Shown: one piece after another, positions 46,930-58,869 of the stretch
Layout: the number at the start of each line of letters is the position of its first letter
How positions within the stretch are numbered: position 1 is the stretch's first letter
NCBI RefSeq assembly: GCF_019279795.1
Contig: NC_056743.1
Location: forward strand, 631,863,493 to 631,927,492
Reading direction: 5' to 3'
Length of the DNA: 64,000 bases
From: Protopterus annectens
Taxonomy: Eukaryota > Chordata > Ceratodontiformes > Protopteridae
Notes under the pieces: model-generated
Told to the model about the DNA's origin: nothing
What the model saw: only the letters and a program-made list of their open reading frames with translations
Databases searched by the model: none
Position numbers and translations under genes: made by a program

Positions 46930-47175
46930 CAGCACTACACTACCCAAACATGTGAAACACAGTGCCATGCATACCCTCATCAACAGCATCTAGGTTGAGT
47001 GGATGGGGAAAAAATCTGTCCCTGTGATTCAACCTGTGTCCAGCAAATGGCAGGGGCATCAGGTGCTGATTGATGACACTGTTGGGGATAAAGTGATGGC
47101 TAGGTTTGTGAGGGACCCAGGGCCAGTACTCTATTAACCTCCTCTGTATGTACGAACCTGTGGTCCTGCGGAACA
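46930..47175 (+). pseudogene. Possible LINE B 3'-end fragment
   Basis: TGGATGGGGAAAAAATCTGT, CCTGTGTCCAGCAAATGGCA, and the end CTGTATGTACGAACCTGTGG resemble in order the last 150 bp of LINE B copy 3 (41690-41855). Diverged, so confidence is low. Confidence 0.4.
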
Positions 47176-47929
47176 CCCAGTTGACATGTATTAAGGCTAG
47201 CTGGCTGTGTCAAGGGGTATGCATGCAAGGTTACACTGTCTGCCCCCATTGTCCCTCACACACTGTTGCACGCATGCACACCTAGGTAAACATGTACATA
47301 TGCAGCCGTACCTTGGCTATGAAAAGGTCACTGTGTTTCCACTCTGCCATACTCGGCTTTGGTAATATCAGCAGCTCCCCAGATTGTACACACACAAGCA
47401 CATGGAACAGAAACAGAATAAGGTATGTAAGACAACAGTTAGTCAGCAGTACTAACAGCAATAATGCATCATGGCAGAAAGGTACATAGATTTTGATGTG
47501 TAACCATGGCAATTGCCAGCAGACATCACCTTACATGGCATAACATTACTACACTACACACTGGCATATATTAACCCTGTGCATCATACAAATATTAGCA
47601 TGTCTCTGCATCGATGGTATGGATAGCAGGGATGTGGCACAGGTATCATCACATGCACAGGGTGTGGTGTGGGGTTGCCAAAGGCCTAAGCTGGGCCATA
47701 CAGTTGACATTATGTGTGTGTGTGTGTGTGTCTGGAGAGGTGGTGTTCAGCTTGGCCATGGAGAGGAGCTGTGTGTGTCTGGTAGTGACCTGCATGTGAT
47801 AATGATGTGTGAGTGTGTGTATGCACAGTCAAGCCATGTGCTAGCTCTATACAAGGGTATTTTGGAAAGCCACAGACTGTACAAGGCAGGTTGTACAGTT
47901 TACCATCTCTAGCCACGGACATGGGAACT
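47176..47929. other. Unassigned, with a short (GT)n run
   Basis: A (TG)n run of about 20 bp at 47711-47731. No gene recognised. Confidence 0.45.
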
Positions 47930-50037
47930 AGTTCTACCAGGAGTGTCACTGGCACCACGAGGCCCAAGCCTAGATGTGGTACTACTTCCTGATGGTGACT
48001 GGTGTCTACTGGATCCATGTCCCTCACAGGAATGGCCAGGACCATGTGCCCATGGCCTGCTATGTTGTGGAATGGATAGCACCCTCCCTTTGGTAGTGCT
48101 GGTGGTACTGGGACTATGGGAGTGTGAATGTGCATGGCCACATGGGCTCTCAGCTGATATTGTTGCTGACCTACATCCACATGTCCAACACCCTACTCCC
48201 ACCACATGTTCAAGCACAGACATTGCACAGTTGAGGACTGACAATGTCTCACCCCACCATATATCCACAACATCAGCAAAATGACATACAGCATCACCAA
48301 TGCTGTGGAGGTCATTACACATGGCAAGAAGTGTTGCATCCATGACCCTGACCATCTGTCTGGTGTACCATTCACAACATGCCTGTGCCTCCATGATGGA
48401 CCAAAACATGCATCGGATGACACCTGCGGTGACACCTCTGACAGGGGCTGGATGAGCAGGAGTCTTCCTTCAAGCACCGCAGTCAATCTGTCTGTGTGGG
48501 ACCTCCCCAGATCTCTGGCTATGGTTAGTGTCTACACACACAGATGCCATAGTCACCACACTAGCCTGTTCAATGCCACTACCCTCCAACTCTCCACTAT
48601 CTGTAGCTGTTGGGGACTGGGTATGTGTGGGCATGTGTGTGGAGACATTGTGGGTTGAAGTGGGATGTCACCCAGTGGTACAGATTCAGCCCCCAACAAT
48701 CCCACCTGTGCCTCACTATGACCACCATCATCAGAGTCTGATAAGACATTGGCATCAGGTTGTGAGGGGGTGAGACCCCAACCCCCATATTCACCTGTGA
48801 GGGGAAGACAACATATGTAAATTACTAACTGCACTATAATGTTTACTGATCCACACACACACTTCCAGGTGATGTGGCACAAAGGCATTATACAGACCAC
48901 ACTTTCTGAATGATGACATGCATGACACACAATCAGACCACAACACACTCTGGACAGGCCCTCAACAACATGCAGTGCAGCTACATCCAGTTGAAATTGC
49001 TACTACTTTACACCTCTGAGATACGTGAGGAATGGGAGAATGTGATGGACCTCCACCTAACACAACAGTGCACCTGTGTAGACAATACTAATATACCTCT
49101 GTATAGCACAGTGGCAGCACCTGTACAAGAATATGTGCCAATATGTTACAGCTCCTGTGAATAGACTCCTGTGATGACTAATGTGATGCACCACAGTTAA
49201 CCACACCACACGTGAACATGCACATATTGCATTATGGCTAAGCGTAACAGTTGTGTTCATGGAAAACCAGCTGCCCTTAACATGCCTAAGGGTATTGGTG
49301 AGTCACAACAAGACAGTTCCACACTCATTGGCTTCAGCTTGCTGTTTCACCACCTGACCAGAGGGACCTATGTAGTTGTGGAGAAGAGGCATTGTCAGCA
49401 CACACACATGTGGCATTGGTACAGGATAATATGTGCATTTATGAACATGTACAGCCCAAGCTGTGATACTACCCAAATTGCTGACATTCATAATAGGTGT
49501 GCACTTGTGTGCATTACAGAACCCCACCCACAAATACAGTATGACCTGACATATGCATCCAGGTATGCAAAGGCTACCACTATGAATGGTACAGTATTGA
49601 CATGATGCCCACTGGAGCCTTACTTGGATGCTCCTCAGCTGTTGACTCTGTGCCATTCACCTCCATGACATATGTAGTGATGGTTTCCTGGGAGGCAGTG
49701 GCTGCACCAAGGTTTGCGAGAAACTCCTCCATCTCTGTGAGTGATGTTTGAGTAGCAGGCCCTCCACCTGTGCCAGCATGGTCCCTGGCCACAGATGCAG
49801 CCCTTTGCCATGCATTATGGATGAGGTCTGTGACATGGTGTCAGACCTGTTCATAGGTCCTGTCCTGGTGTCCCACATTGTTGATGATCAATACCAGTTC
49901 TGCCCACAGGGCAATGCATTCCTGCTGGTTTTGATGGCTCCTTCCAAAAAATACCCTGTGATGGAGTCTGAGGGCATCAATAATTGCTGCAGTCTCGGCC
50001 TCTGAGTATGGTGTGTTACGTCTGTGGTAAATCCCAC
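47930..50037 (-). pseudogene. Myb/SANT-like (NAIF1/Harbinger-type) gene, broken
   Basis: Minus strand. The upstream exon (50037-49624) encodes a Myb/SANT-like domain: NTPYSEAETAAIIDALRLHH, FFGRSHQNQQECIALWAELV, INNVGHQDRTYEQV, a TGA stop (49841-49843) in place of Arg, then HHVTDLIHNAWQRAA. It is preceded by an acceptor-like TTCATGTCTTTCAG. The donor GTAAGG at 49623 and acceptor CTTCCCCTCACAG at 48795 define an 829-bp intron. Splicing keeps the frame (P-A|GT-E) into EYGGWGLTPSQPDANVLSDSD. A TGA at 48553 and another stop near 48480 break the second exon; a C-terminal part with ACCEWYTRQM and LHSIGDAVCHFADVV continues to about 48200. Such proteins accompany Harbinger transposases as DNA-binding partners. 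Confidence 0.65.
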
Positions 50038-50254
50038 CTGAAAGACATGAACAGGGGAACACATCACAGGACCGCATACTTTTCCCACAATCATGTACAG
50101 ACTCTGCACATTCACATATGCTAGCACTATCCACCACTAACACCCACATCATACCCCTGTCATCTATCAGTACTGTCAACATACTGGCATTACAGCATGC
50201 ATTGCCTCCCTCATCCTGATGTCTCATGTTGCCCCCCACTGCATCATTCTCATC

Positions 50255-50770
50255 ACACAGCACATGCAGCAGCTGGGGATATCACAGAGGTTTCCCACCA
50301 GGGAATACCAGGCCATCAAACATCTACCATACACCTATAGGCTATAAAGCCAACCCTCTACCCGGTGTAATACATACTCCTCAGGAGTGATCTCATTGTG
50401 GTATGCAAGGCAATCATGAACTGCACATTGCTGGGACTGCTGCACAAGTGAAAGTCATGCTGCACTCTGTTAACACACACCCTAAACCTGGTGAGTGACC
50501 TGGACAGGCCTTGTTGGCAGCTCACATGTGTGTCACACACAATCACCCTATGGTGAAATGGGCACGCTATCCACATTAGACAGTGAAGCTACCTAAACCT
50601 TTGCAGGTGCAACCTGGTCAAATGGATGGTTAACAGGACATACACCCTTGGGACACCACCTGTGTCCCTGTTGGATGGGGACATATGCTGCTGCCTTGCA
50701 TAAACATTGGCTAACATGTGGCCTAAGCATATGAGAGCTCATGGCCCATAGTATCATAACATGAGATGGT
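50255..50770 (+). pseudogene. LINE B C-terminal fragment, strongly diverged
   Basis: CACATGCAGCAGCTGG, GTTTCCCACCAGGGAATACC and AACATCTACCATACACCTATAGGCT correspond to copy 3 at 41325-41410 (CACATGTAGCAGCTGGAGAG...). Later AACCTGGTCAAATGGATGGT and CACCTGTGTCCCTGTTGGATGGGG match 41680-41745. No usable frame. Confidence 0.7.
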
Positions 50771-51546
50771 ACCAGCACTACCAGAAATGGCCTGACTGCT
50801 GTGATAGACTGTGCTGTTACATGTCCACACACATCACTGCCATCGATTGCTGGGTATCTTCTTTGGGCAACTTTACAGTACCATGTCATCCAGCCTACAT
50901 CCAGTAAATAGGTGAGTGCTACTACAGCTGCATGTGAACATTCCAAGAACAGCTGAGGTATACGGTAACAGAGATCAGTGCATATGTGGTGTAGGGTGAC
51001 CTCCTCAAAGGTGTCTGACATCTACAGTAGCCAGATGTTTGCAGAATGGGTGCATGTGCCTGATAGTTGTAGATTCCCATGTCAGACAAATGTGTATTTT
51101 CACACACCAGTTGGACAATATGTGATGGTTGTCCGCAGAGTTTAGAGGGATGAGTATGTGACATGCCAGACTCCCGGGGACACAATAATGGTACACAAAT
51201 GTCTGGTACTGTATCCATTCCCTTACATTGGATTCTCAGTATGTATGCATTGCTACTGAGCCAGATCCAGCATCCCCCCACTACTACTATCTATAACCTG
51301 CTGTTCTGCTGCAGGGGCTCACCAGGTATGTTAGCCATAGGTGTCAGGCAATCAGATACAGGTGTGGAGTACACACTGACCTAGCCAGAGTATGTTAGGA
51401 ATAGTCAAGGAGACCTGGACAATCAGTGAAATAATCCTGTATGACATTGGCAGACTGAGAGAGGCTCAGTGATGGTACATGGTGTAATATGCCAGCTGTA
51501 TCCATCAGTATGTACTGTCAGTGGGATGCCCTTGCACTGGCTCAGT
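50771..51546. other. Unassigned
   Basis: No recognised gene or repeat structure. Confidence 0.4.
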
Positions 51547-51692
51547 AAACAAGGAGCCTCAATACTCACCATTGCCACCAATGAGAGACATACACAATGG
51601 GAAGATGACAAGTACACACACAGTAAAGTACAATTACTCTTCAAATTACACAGAGATCACACAGAGATGGTGAGTATTGAGGCTCCTTGTTT
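51547..51692. repeat. 26-bp perfect inverted repeat, 94-bp spacer
   Basis: Left arm 51547-51572 begins AAACAAGGAGCCTCAATACT; right arm 51667-51692 is its exact reverse complement. Neither flank shows a direct duplication. It could be a small nonautonomous element or part of a larger repeat; not recognised. Confidence 0.85.
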
Positions 51693-52019
51693 CTCCGTCT
51701 CTCTCCAAATCCCCAGTAAGAATCCCCACTGGCACAGCTATATGGTTAACATCTCAGCAGAGCGGCCAATCCAAGCCATCCATCATCCTCTCTGTCCAAC
51801 CAGTGCTTCGTGTCCCTGCCCAAGTAGCTGACACACACACTTTCAGATATGATTTATGAATCACACACACACACATGGTGTGATTCCAGGGGTGTATGCT
51901 CTGTTTCCCATCCAGTCGTCCAGGTTCCTCTTAAAGAGGGCTAGAGAGGTATTCTGCTTGACATGGAGAGGGAGTCTATTCCACAGATAGGTGAGTCTTT
52001 GGGACACATATGTATCCCA

Positions 52020-53500
52020 TCAACAAGTTCTATTCATGTCACAGACCAGGTTAAGGCCCTGCATGTGGGGTGGGTGAGTGGAGTTTGTCTTACAGATATG
52101 CAGCAACTCCATCAAGGCTGGGTTGAAAATTGCATTGTATGCCAGACACAGGTCACCTCTGAGCAGTCTGTATGAGACTGAGTACAGGGACAGGGCTTTT
52201 AACCTATCTGTATAGGATAGGTGTTTGAGATCCTGGATTTCCCTGGTCAGAAACCTCTGTAGTCTTTCCAACTGCTGAGGGGGCATTGTTCTCACTAATG
52301 CTTCTGATAAGGGATGAGTACAAGGATGTTATGTCCTCTTTGTTCCTGGATGACATACCCTTATTTATGAGGTGGGCCATGTAGAAAACATTCTGTACAA
52401 CAGAGGCAACATGTTGATCAAAAGTCAGGTTGCTATTAACTTAGGTGCCCAAGTCCCTCATGACTGATTGCATGCTTAGTACAATGCTATCAATGTCATA
52501 AGTACTGGGGATGACAATTTCCCCAAAGGTGGTAATGATGCATTTCTTGGCATTAAGTTTGAGTCCATGCTTCTGGCACCAGTCATTAGTTTGGGTTAGG
52601 CCCTCTTTGAGGATGTTCACATCACTAGGGGAATTTCAGACAGCACCCAGCTTGCAGTCATCTGCAAACTTGGTCAGCAACAGACCACTGGTTTTGGCTT
52701 GCACATCAGAAAAGTATATGCCAAACAGGAGAGGCTCCAAGACTGATCCTTGGGTACACCGCTCATTATGGGTCTACTACTAGAGGTGACTTCCCCTACT
52801 TTGAGTGGGTCTATCAGTGAGCCAGTTAGCTACCCATCAGTAACATACAGGCTGACACCTAGCTGAGAGTGTTTATGTATTATGCTCGAGTGGGGAATAG
52901 TGTCAAAGACTTTGACTAGGTCAAGGTAGGCACTGTGCATCATCTTCCCCTCATCCATGGCTTTGGTGAGTGCTTTGAAGACGTCGACCAAGCTTAACAG
53001 GCATGATCTCCCTTTGACAAAACCAAACTATCTGGGGTCAAGCATTTGGAGGTTGCAAATGTCCTTGTTAATTTGGTCTATGATAATGCATTCCATGACC
53101 TTGCAGATCAGGCTAGTTAGGCTGATGGGCCTATAATTGCCTGGGTCAGTGTATGCTCCACCTTTGTGTAGAGTGATGACAGTGGCTGTCCTCCATTCAG
53201 CTGGGATGAAGCCGGTGCTCAGGCTGTGATTGAATAGGGTGTCTAATGGAGCTGAGAGCTCATGCTGAGTTCATGTAGGATACAGGCAGGGATGTTATCA
53301 GGCCCATGGAGACATTATTGTTTGCCTTTGAGAAGGCATTAAGGACCTGCTCCATGGTGATGAGGGGAGGGGGGCAGGTGCTGGGGATGTCCTGGTGTAT
53401 GGATGGGGGGGACAGGGGGGTGATGTTTTTACTGAACCTGTCTGCCAGCAGGTTGGCTATATCAATGGCATTTGTGTATGTGGTGTTATTGACCAACAGT
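52020..53500 (-). pseudogene. LINE B copy 5 RT and C-terminal region
   Basis: Minus-strand blocks: ANLLADRFSKNITPL, VLNAFSKANNNVSMG (one frame to 53260), then in other frames the NYRPISLTSLIC-like block (about 53110-53150), motif A LDLVKVFDTIPH-like (about 52890-52930), motif B GSVLEPLLFGIYFSD-like (about 52700-52760), motif C LLTKFADDCKLGAV (about 52640-52680, both Asp kept), KHGLKLNAKKCIITTF-like (52530-52580), then QLERLQRFLTREIQDLKHL, YTDRLKALSLYSVSYRLLRG and DLCLAYNAIFNPALMELLH at 52295-52070. Confidence 0.78.
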
Positions 53501-54080
53501 TCAGATCAGATTTGGGTGATGCCTTTGAGATTGTGGACATATGTGAAGAAGGCCTTGTGATTCTCTTTGGTGGATATGGCTTATTTGGACTCGAAGTTAG
53601 CCTTAGAGGATTTTACCAGTGGCCAAATATGCTTGTTCAGTCAAAGGAGAGATTGCTTCCAACTTGGCACTTGCTCCGTCTTGGCCCTGGACACCAATAT
53701 TTTCCTTCTGTTATAGAATTTGTTTATTGCTGCTGTCCACCAGATAGGTTTACTCTTACTTAATGAAGATGATTTGGCCCTGTCAGGTATTCTTGAGTCC
53801 ATACATCTATGTAGGTGCTCACATATTTTGCTGGTGTAGGTTTGGACATTAGTGCTAGTTCCAGCTGAAGGGATGGCGGCTGTGAATCTGCTTATACCTG
53901 CTCTGAGGAGATTGTAGTCAGCTTTGGGAATTTTTTCTGTTTGACCCTGACAATGGGGGGACAGGGGAGGTGGTTACTTCAAAAGTGATCGCATTATGGT
54001 TGGATCTTACCAAGAAGGATGACACTGTAGGAATGCTACTGTGACTATTCATGTTGGTTACGACCAGGTCCAGGATATTT

Positions 54081-54632
54081 TCACCTCTCATAGGGGTGAT
54101 CCAATGCATTGCCATTGATGAAGTCAAGGAATCTCTGGGGGTTCATGTTTGGGCTAGAATAGATCTTGCACTCTATGGTTGGGTAGTTAAAGTCACCCAG
54201 GATCAGAGTAGAGGGTTGAACCTTGATGAATTTAAGTAAGTCCAGATAGATGTAGTTGGTGTCCTGAGTCATGGTTTGGGGCCTGTAGCTAGCTATGATA
54301 TGAATATGTGTTTTGTCAACAGTTAACTGCACTTGGTATGTTTTCATTGTGTAATACTGTTTAACCAGCCTGAAGGTGTGCATGTCTTTGATAAATATTG
54401 AAACTCCACCTCCTTTGGCTTTGCAGCCCTCCATTTGGGGTCTGACAGTATGGTAGGATGAGTAACCTAGTAAGACTGGGGTGCTCTCCACATCTTTGAA
54501 CCAGGTTTCAGAGACTGCACAAATGTCAGCATCCTCCAGAGCAAGGAATGCTTGCAATGAGTGCAGTTTCATGCTAAAACCCCTAACATTTAGCAGCATG
54601 ACTTTTACATTTCGTTTATATGAATTTTTCAT
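54081..54632 (-). pseudogene. LINE B copy 5 APE endonuclease
   Basis: A 183-residue open stretch: KVMLLNVRGFSMKLHSLQAF, LEDADICAVSETWFKDVEST, GYSSYHTVRPQ, KGGGVSIFIKDMHTFRLVKQ, QLTVDKTHIHIIASYRPQTM and STLILGDFNYPTIECKIY. These are the APE-type catalytic blocks (N, E-T, YRPP-like, GDFN) in order. The end block with SDH is shifted to another frame (LVRSNHNAITFEV at 53980-54020; Asp changed to Asn). The enzyme nicks target DNA for target-primed reverse transcription. Confidence 0.85.
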
Positions 54633-54649
54633 GTTAGCAATATTGTGTT

Positions 54650-54800
54650 CATGACTTTGCCTAAAAAAGGCACTATGGGGCAGGCAAGAGTCTTTGTCAG
54701 AAGCCTAAAGCCCAGGGGAGACAGATGAAAGCAATCTCTGACAAAGCATCATGCTCTGTTATTCATATACTGGCATTTGACTGCGACAGCAAGGATCCTA
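54650..54800 (-). pseudogene. LINE B copy 5 esterase C-terminal remnant
   Basis: The minus strand reads RDCFHLSPLGFR, then LACPIVPFLGK and a stop, aligning with RDGLHLSHMGFR...DSPIVSLLGE of copy 3. It supports the esterase-endonuclease order in this family. The Asp and His of the final esterase block are kept. Confidence 0.7.
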
Positions 54801-55569
54801 GATTCTTAATGTGATTCCATGTCTCACATATTGTGTTCTTAGGTGGTAGTAGCAGAGTATTGTCTGTGTACATAAGGGAGTTGCTACACTGTCTCAGGAT
54901 GCCCATATCAACCGCACTAGCAGGAGAAACCACAGGAGATTTTCCATACACGGTTATCAAAGTCTGTGCAACAGAGGTCAGGGATAGCAGAGTGGGTACT
55001 ATCTGAGGAGAATACCCATAGATGTCAGTATGACTGGATAAATTCAATACAGTAGTTGTAGGAGAGGGCCTCACTCACACAGAAGTGCTGGTAAGGGAAA
55101 ATAAATTGCAACTGAGATACCTTACAAAGCGTTAAAACAGCACAGTGGCGATGCACGATGGACAAACAAACACAAACCCATACACTTGCTGCGTTTAAAT
55201 ACCACAAAAAGAAAGGTAAAATAGAAATGCTGAAAATGACCAACAAATACTTGTCCCTGAGCTCTTAGCTCAACACCCTATACCAGACTACTTCTAACCA
55301 CATCACTTACTCCCAGTAAGTGCAGGCAGGCCCTGGCCAACACAAGATGGCATAGCAGGAAACACAGGAATCACACAAATAGATCTGAATACAGCAAAAT
55401 ATGCAACCAGACTATGCTAAAGATATTTAAACTCTGTTTAGGTCAATTTAACACAGGATAAGAGATACACACTTAAATATAACAGTAGCAAACAAGAGCA
55501 AACTGATTTAAACAAATCAACCAACTAACCAATAAGAAAACTCAAAACTGAGACATGTTCCAGCAGTCT

Positions 55570-56040
55570 TCAATCAGACAAGGTCTAACTGCAAACTCCT
55601 GCCACAAGGGTGCAGAGGTAGCCTCTGCAAAAATGATGGCCTGGATTACTGCTCAAGTTATACAAACAAAGCTAGATTCAGCAGGTATGAATCTAGTCTA
55701 TGCTAGAGCAAACAAGGCACACCAATTTTAGAAAAAAAACAATTCAAATAAGCAGGCACAATAAGCCTTTAACCATCAGTTCCCAGCTCAGAAGGGTGGA
55801 ATCCACCCTCTCCTCCCACAAGAGTGCAGACCAGAAACATTCTTAATGTAAAATAACTGGCTTGAAAGCCAATTGCTTAAACCATAAGTAAGACACTTTT
55901 AGAATAACAGACAATAAACGTCTTCACCCAGCAAAGCCCAACTTAGAAGGATGTAAGCTACCTCTCCTGGCACAAGAGTACAGACCACAAACCATCTTAC
56001 TATAAAACAACTGTCCTGAAGCCCAAGTGCTTACAGTAAA
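55570..56040. repeat. Three diverged ~160-bp tandem repeats
   Basis: CTCCTGCCACAAGGGTGCAGA (about 55594), CTCCTCCCACAAGAGTGCAGA (about 55811) and CTCCTGGCACAAGAGTACAGA (about 55965) recur, with shared flanks such as CAGCTCAGAAGG and AAAGCCCAACTTAGAAGG and GGCTTGAAAGCC/GTCCTGAAGCCC. Confidence 0.7.
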
Positions 56041-56403
56041 AGGCTTAGAATAACAGTTATGATTTTATCAAGTTACTAACAAGCAATAATAAATACAGCA
56101 GAATAAGTGCAATTGAGTACTTGCAAGAAGAGGTAGCAAAAGCAAAATAAAGTTATAATGTAGGAAGAAACACAAATACAGTGAAATTACTTTTTTATTT
56201 AGGTTTAGTGGGAAGTAAGGAAACACAATAATTTAAGTTTGGGAAACCTGGGGGAGGGGCTACCAAAATTATCTCTCACTACTCAGTAGAATAAGCTGAT
56301 GGGATGTGACTGGGAGGAGTCTCCATAATGAGATTTATAGTAAGGGTGGGCAACTCAAAAGTCACCAAATTTAAGAACACAACAGGGACTGGGTGAGTGG
56401 GAG

Positions 56404-56860
56404 GGGGAACTCTTATAACTCCAACAGAACATAAAACGTAAAACAAAACATATGTAATACTAGAATAAGATAGAAAATAGAAGTGATCAAACCTTAAATA
56501 AAGGGCTTCAAATCAACATTAAATGCATAGATGAATGATACTCAGAGCAATGCAGACCACACAAACACTTCAGCTAACTACAGACATTTCTAACTGAAAG
56601 AGCAATGCTGTCTCTCAGCTCCTCCAACTACTTAACTGATGCTATTCACAGTTTGCAAGGGAATTCTTTGGTAACCTTTTTCTAACTGACCCTATCCAAG
56701 AACTCTTAAAACTCCAACTGTAAAGAAAACATAAAACTAAACAAAGGTAATACTAGAATACGATACAAAATAGAAGTGATCAAACTTTAAATAAAGGGTT
56801 CAAATCACCATTAAATGCAGAGATGACTGATACTTATAGCAATGCAGACCACACAAACAT
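56404..56860. repeat. ~165-bp direct repeat, two copies ~292 bp apart
   Basis: ACTCTTATAACTCCAAC...CAATGCAGACCACACAAACA at 56409-56575 recurs at about 56701-56860 with around 90% similarity by eye. Confidence 0.75.
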
Positions 56861-56976
56861 CAGACAGTTATACTATATTCCCATCTATATGTAAATGATT
56901 TTACATTTCTCTAGTTCCTTACTATTAACAAGGCAATGCAGATGACTGGATGTTGTCAGATACACAGACACATACA

Positions 56977-57078
56977 ACTTGCAAAGGTCTTTTTCTGAGA
57001 CAGGTGTGGAAGTAATCAACATTAATGCTGGGTTAGCTCATATTACATCAGTGTTTGTCACCTGCCTTCACTTCCCAG
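56977..57078. repeat. ~101-bp repeat, copy 1
   Basis: Begins ACTTGCAAAGGTCTTTTTCT and is nearly identical to 58044-58145. Similarity stops abruptly at both ends. Confidence 0.85.
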
Positions 57079-57369
57079 GCTAACAGCAACTAATATACAT
57101 TTTAGCATCTCTGTGTCAGAATATAATATCTGACTAATATTTGTGTAGAACTGGAAGTCATAACACAGTTAAACACTTCCACATTTTCAACCTAGTAATT
57201 ATGTTTTACAACAATACAAACACCTCTAGCTGTAGACATGTCTGCTTGCTGCACTGAAACTGAGATAACATATTCATAAAACAAGTTCAGCTTATTTACT
57301 TGATGTTTTGCAACTTATGTCTGTATGTTCGAGGCTTCCAGCTTCTACTATTAATACATACATTTACAA

Positions 57370-57690
57370 AGGTAATATTTTATATACATTTTTGTTCCTG
57401 GCCAGTAACCTGGACAAAGGCACAAATAAAGGGGGGACAAATGCCAAAACATAGTGACACTTAACAAATATTGCTCTTGCACACTTAGACATTTAATAGA
57501 ATATTAGGTTTTGCATTCACATTAATTATCTGAAGGATATGAAATCTAACATTCACGTGTGTTTTATTATTTTATGACTTCTGTCTTTAATGATTTGCCA
57601 GACAAAACAAAAATGTAGGAGTAAATGACTAAAAATATAAGGCAAACATGTGGTCAGTCTGCAAAACTATGTACAATTGAGAGGTATGAG
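57370..57690 (+). mobile_element. MITE family copy ending GTTGAGAGGTATG
   Basis: Contains GGGACAAATGCC, CTTAACAAATATTGCTCTTG, TCTGAAGGATATGAAATCTA, TTAATGATTTGCCAGA and the end ACAATTGAGAGGTATG. The left terminus is poorly conserved. Confidence 0.65.
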
Positions 57691-58043
57691 CTTAGTACAT
57701 AACATACATTTCAACACACACTTCTGCACCAGTTGTTTAATATCCACATAACATATATAGGTCTCTTACATTTGTAAGACAAGCATATGTATCATATAAA
57801 TATTCAAAAATGACATAATTATTTACAACATCCCATTTAGCTAGGCTGGCAGTGTCACAGTCAGTATTGTACAACAGATAATCCAGTAGTAGTCATATTT
57901 GAGCTGACCCTTGCTGGGGTGACTCAGGGGCCAGAGCTGTGATCTATGTCACTGCAGTGCAGACATAGCCATCAGGGATGGACGTAGATGCTGGACAACA
58001 GACTAACAGCAACATGTCCATCTAGGAAGTGTTGTTGAGACCT

Positions 58044-58145
58044 ACTTGCAAAGGTCTTTTTCTGAGATAGGTGTGGAAGTAATCAACATTAATGCTGGGT
58101 TAGCTCATATTACATCAGTGTTTGTCACCTGCCTTCACTTTCCAG
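58044..58145. repeat. ~101-bp repeat, copy 2
   Basis: Nearly identical to 56977-57078 with two or three differences; flanks are unrelated. Together with copy 1 it may mark a short dispersed element or a small segmental duplication. Confidence 0.85.
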
Positions 58146-58531
58146 TGCTGTAGTCCTTTATCAGAAGAAATCCACAAAATGTGTTCTGAAAAAGCACAGT
58201 CTGTCTTCCTGAAGAAAGCGTCAGACCTGTTTAGCATAGGCAGCAACTTGCCTTTTGTAGGTAATGCTCATGAACAGGTAATGACCTGTGCATAAATCTG
58301 TGTCTCCCACTTGCTAATTGCATCCAGAACAGCTGTGTTGCCTTTCCATTAGCCAATGGCATGGCAACACAGTGCTATAATTAAGGCCTTCATGTGGGCC
58401 TTGCCCCATTTCCTGGCCTGTGAGGAGGACATTATGGAGGTGTGGGTGCTACAGCATCACAGAAGGTAGGTGGAAATGCTGACCACTGTTTGGATTGATT
58501 TGTTGTGTTCACAGTTTTGCATGCTATGCCT
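58146..58531. other. Unassigned
   Basis: No recognised gene or repeat. Confidence 0.4.
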
Positions 58532-58869
58532 GCATATCACGCAACCTCTTAGCACAGGAAATGTGGACAAAGCATAACAAAATGGGGGGGGGGCAAAGGG
58601 CCAAATATAGGGACATATTTTAAATATTGTTGTCATAAACTTATAAACTTGCTAAAGCAACAGGGTTTGTTTTGACATACATTTTCTGAGGGATTTGAAG
58701 TCTGAAACTCAAATGTATATCATTAGTTAGTGACTTCATTCATCATATCATCCCAGTGATTTAGCGGAAAACCACAAATGTTATGAGGAACAGGCCATAA
58801 ATATTGGCCAAAAATATTAGCCAAAAACCTGGACATTCTGTGGAAATCTTTACAGTTGAGAGGTATGCA
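58532..58869 (+). mobile_element. MITE family copy, full length
   Basis: Starts GCATATCACGCAACCTCTTAG (diverged GCATACCTCTCAACC end), contains ATAGGGACATATTTTAAATATTG and TTTTCTGAGGGATTTGAAGT, and ends TTACAGTTGAGAGGTATGC. The two ends are inverted repeats of each other. Confidence 0.72.

Larger units (their letters stand above)
51870..54800 (-). mobile_element. LINE B copy 5, long minus-strand copy
   Basis: Read on the minus strand: esterase end (54790-54650), endonuclease (54632-54081), linker (54000-53500), RT (53500-52480), C-terminus (52295-52020), 3' end at about 51870. All domains of copy 3 are found in the same order. Frameshifts and stops are scattered. Upstream, 54800-56900 probably holds its 5' region. 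Confidence 0.82.
54801..56970. other. Probable LINE B 5' region with internal repeats
   Basis: Upstream of LINE B copy 5 on its own strand. A minus-strand ORF (55074-54763) has no recognised domain. Repeated blocks lie at 55570-56040 and 56400-56860. The LINE's 5' limit is not visible. Confidence 0.4.

Noticed and set aside
51469..51831. 120-residue ORF across the 26-bp inverted repeat
   Set aside because: It spans the inverted repeat and has no domain; chance ORF.
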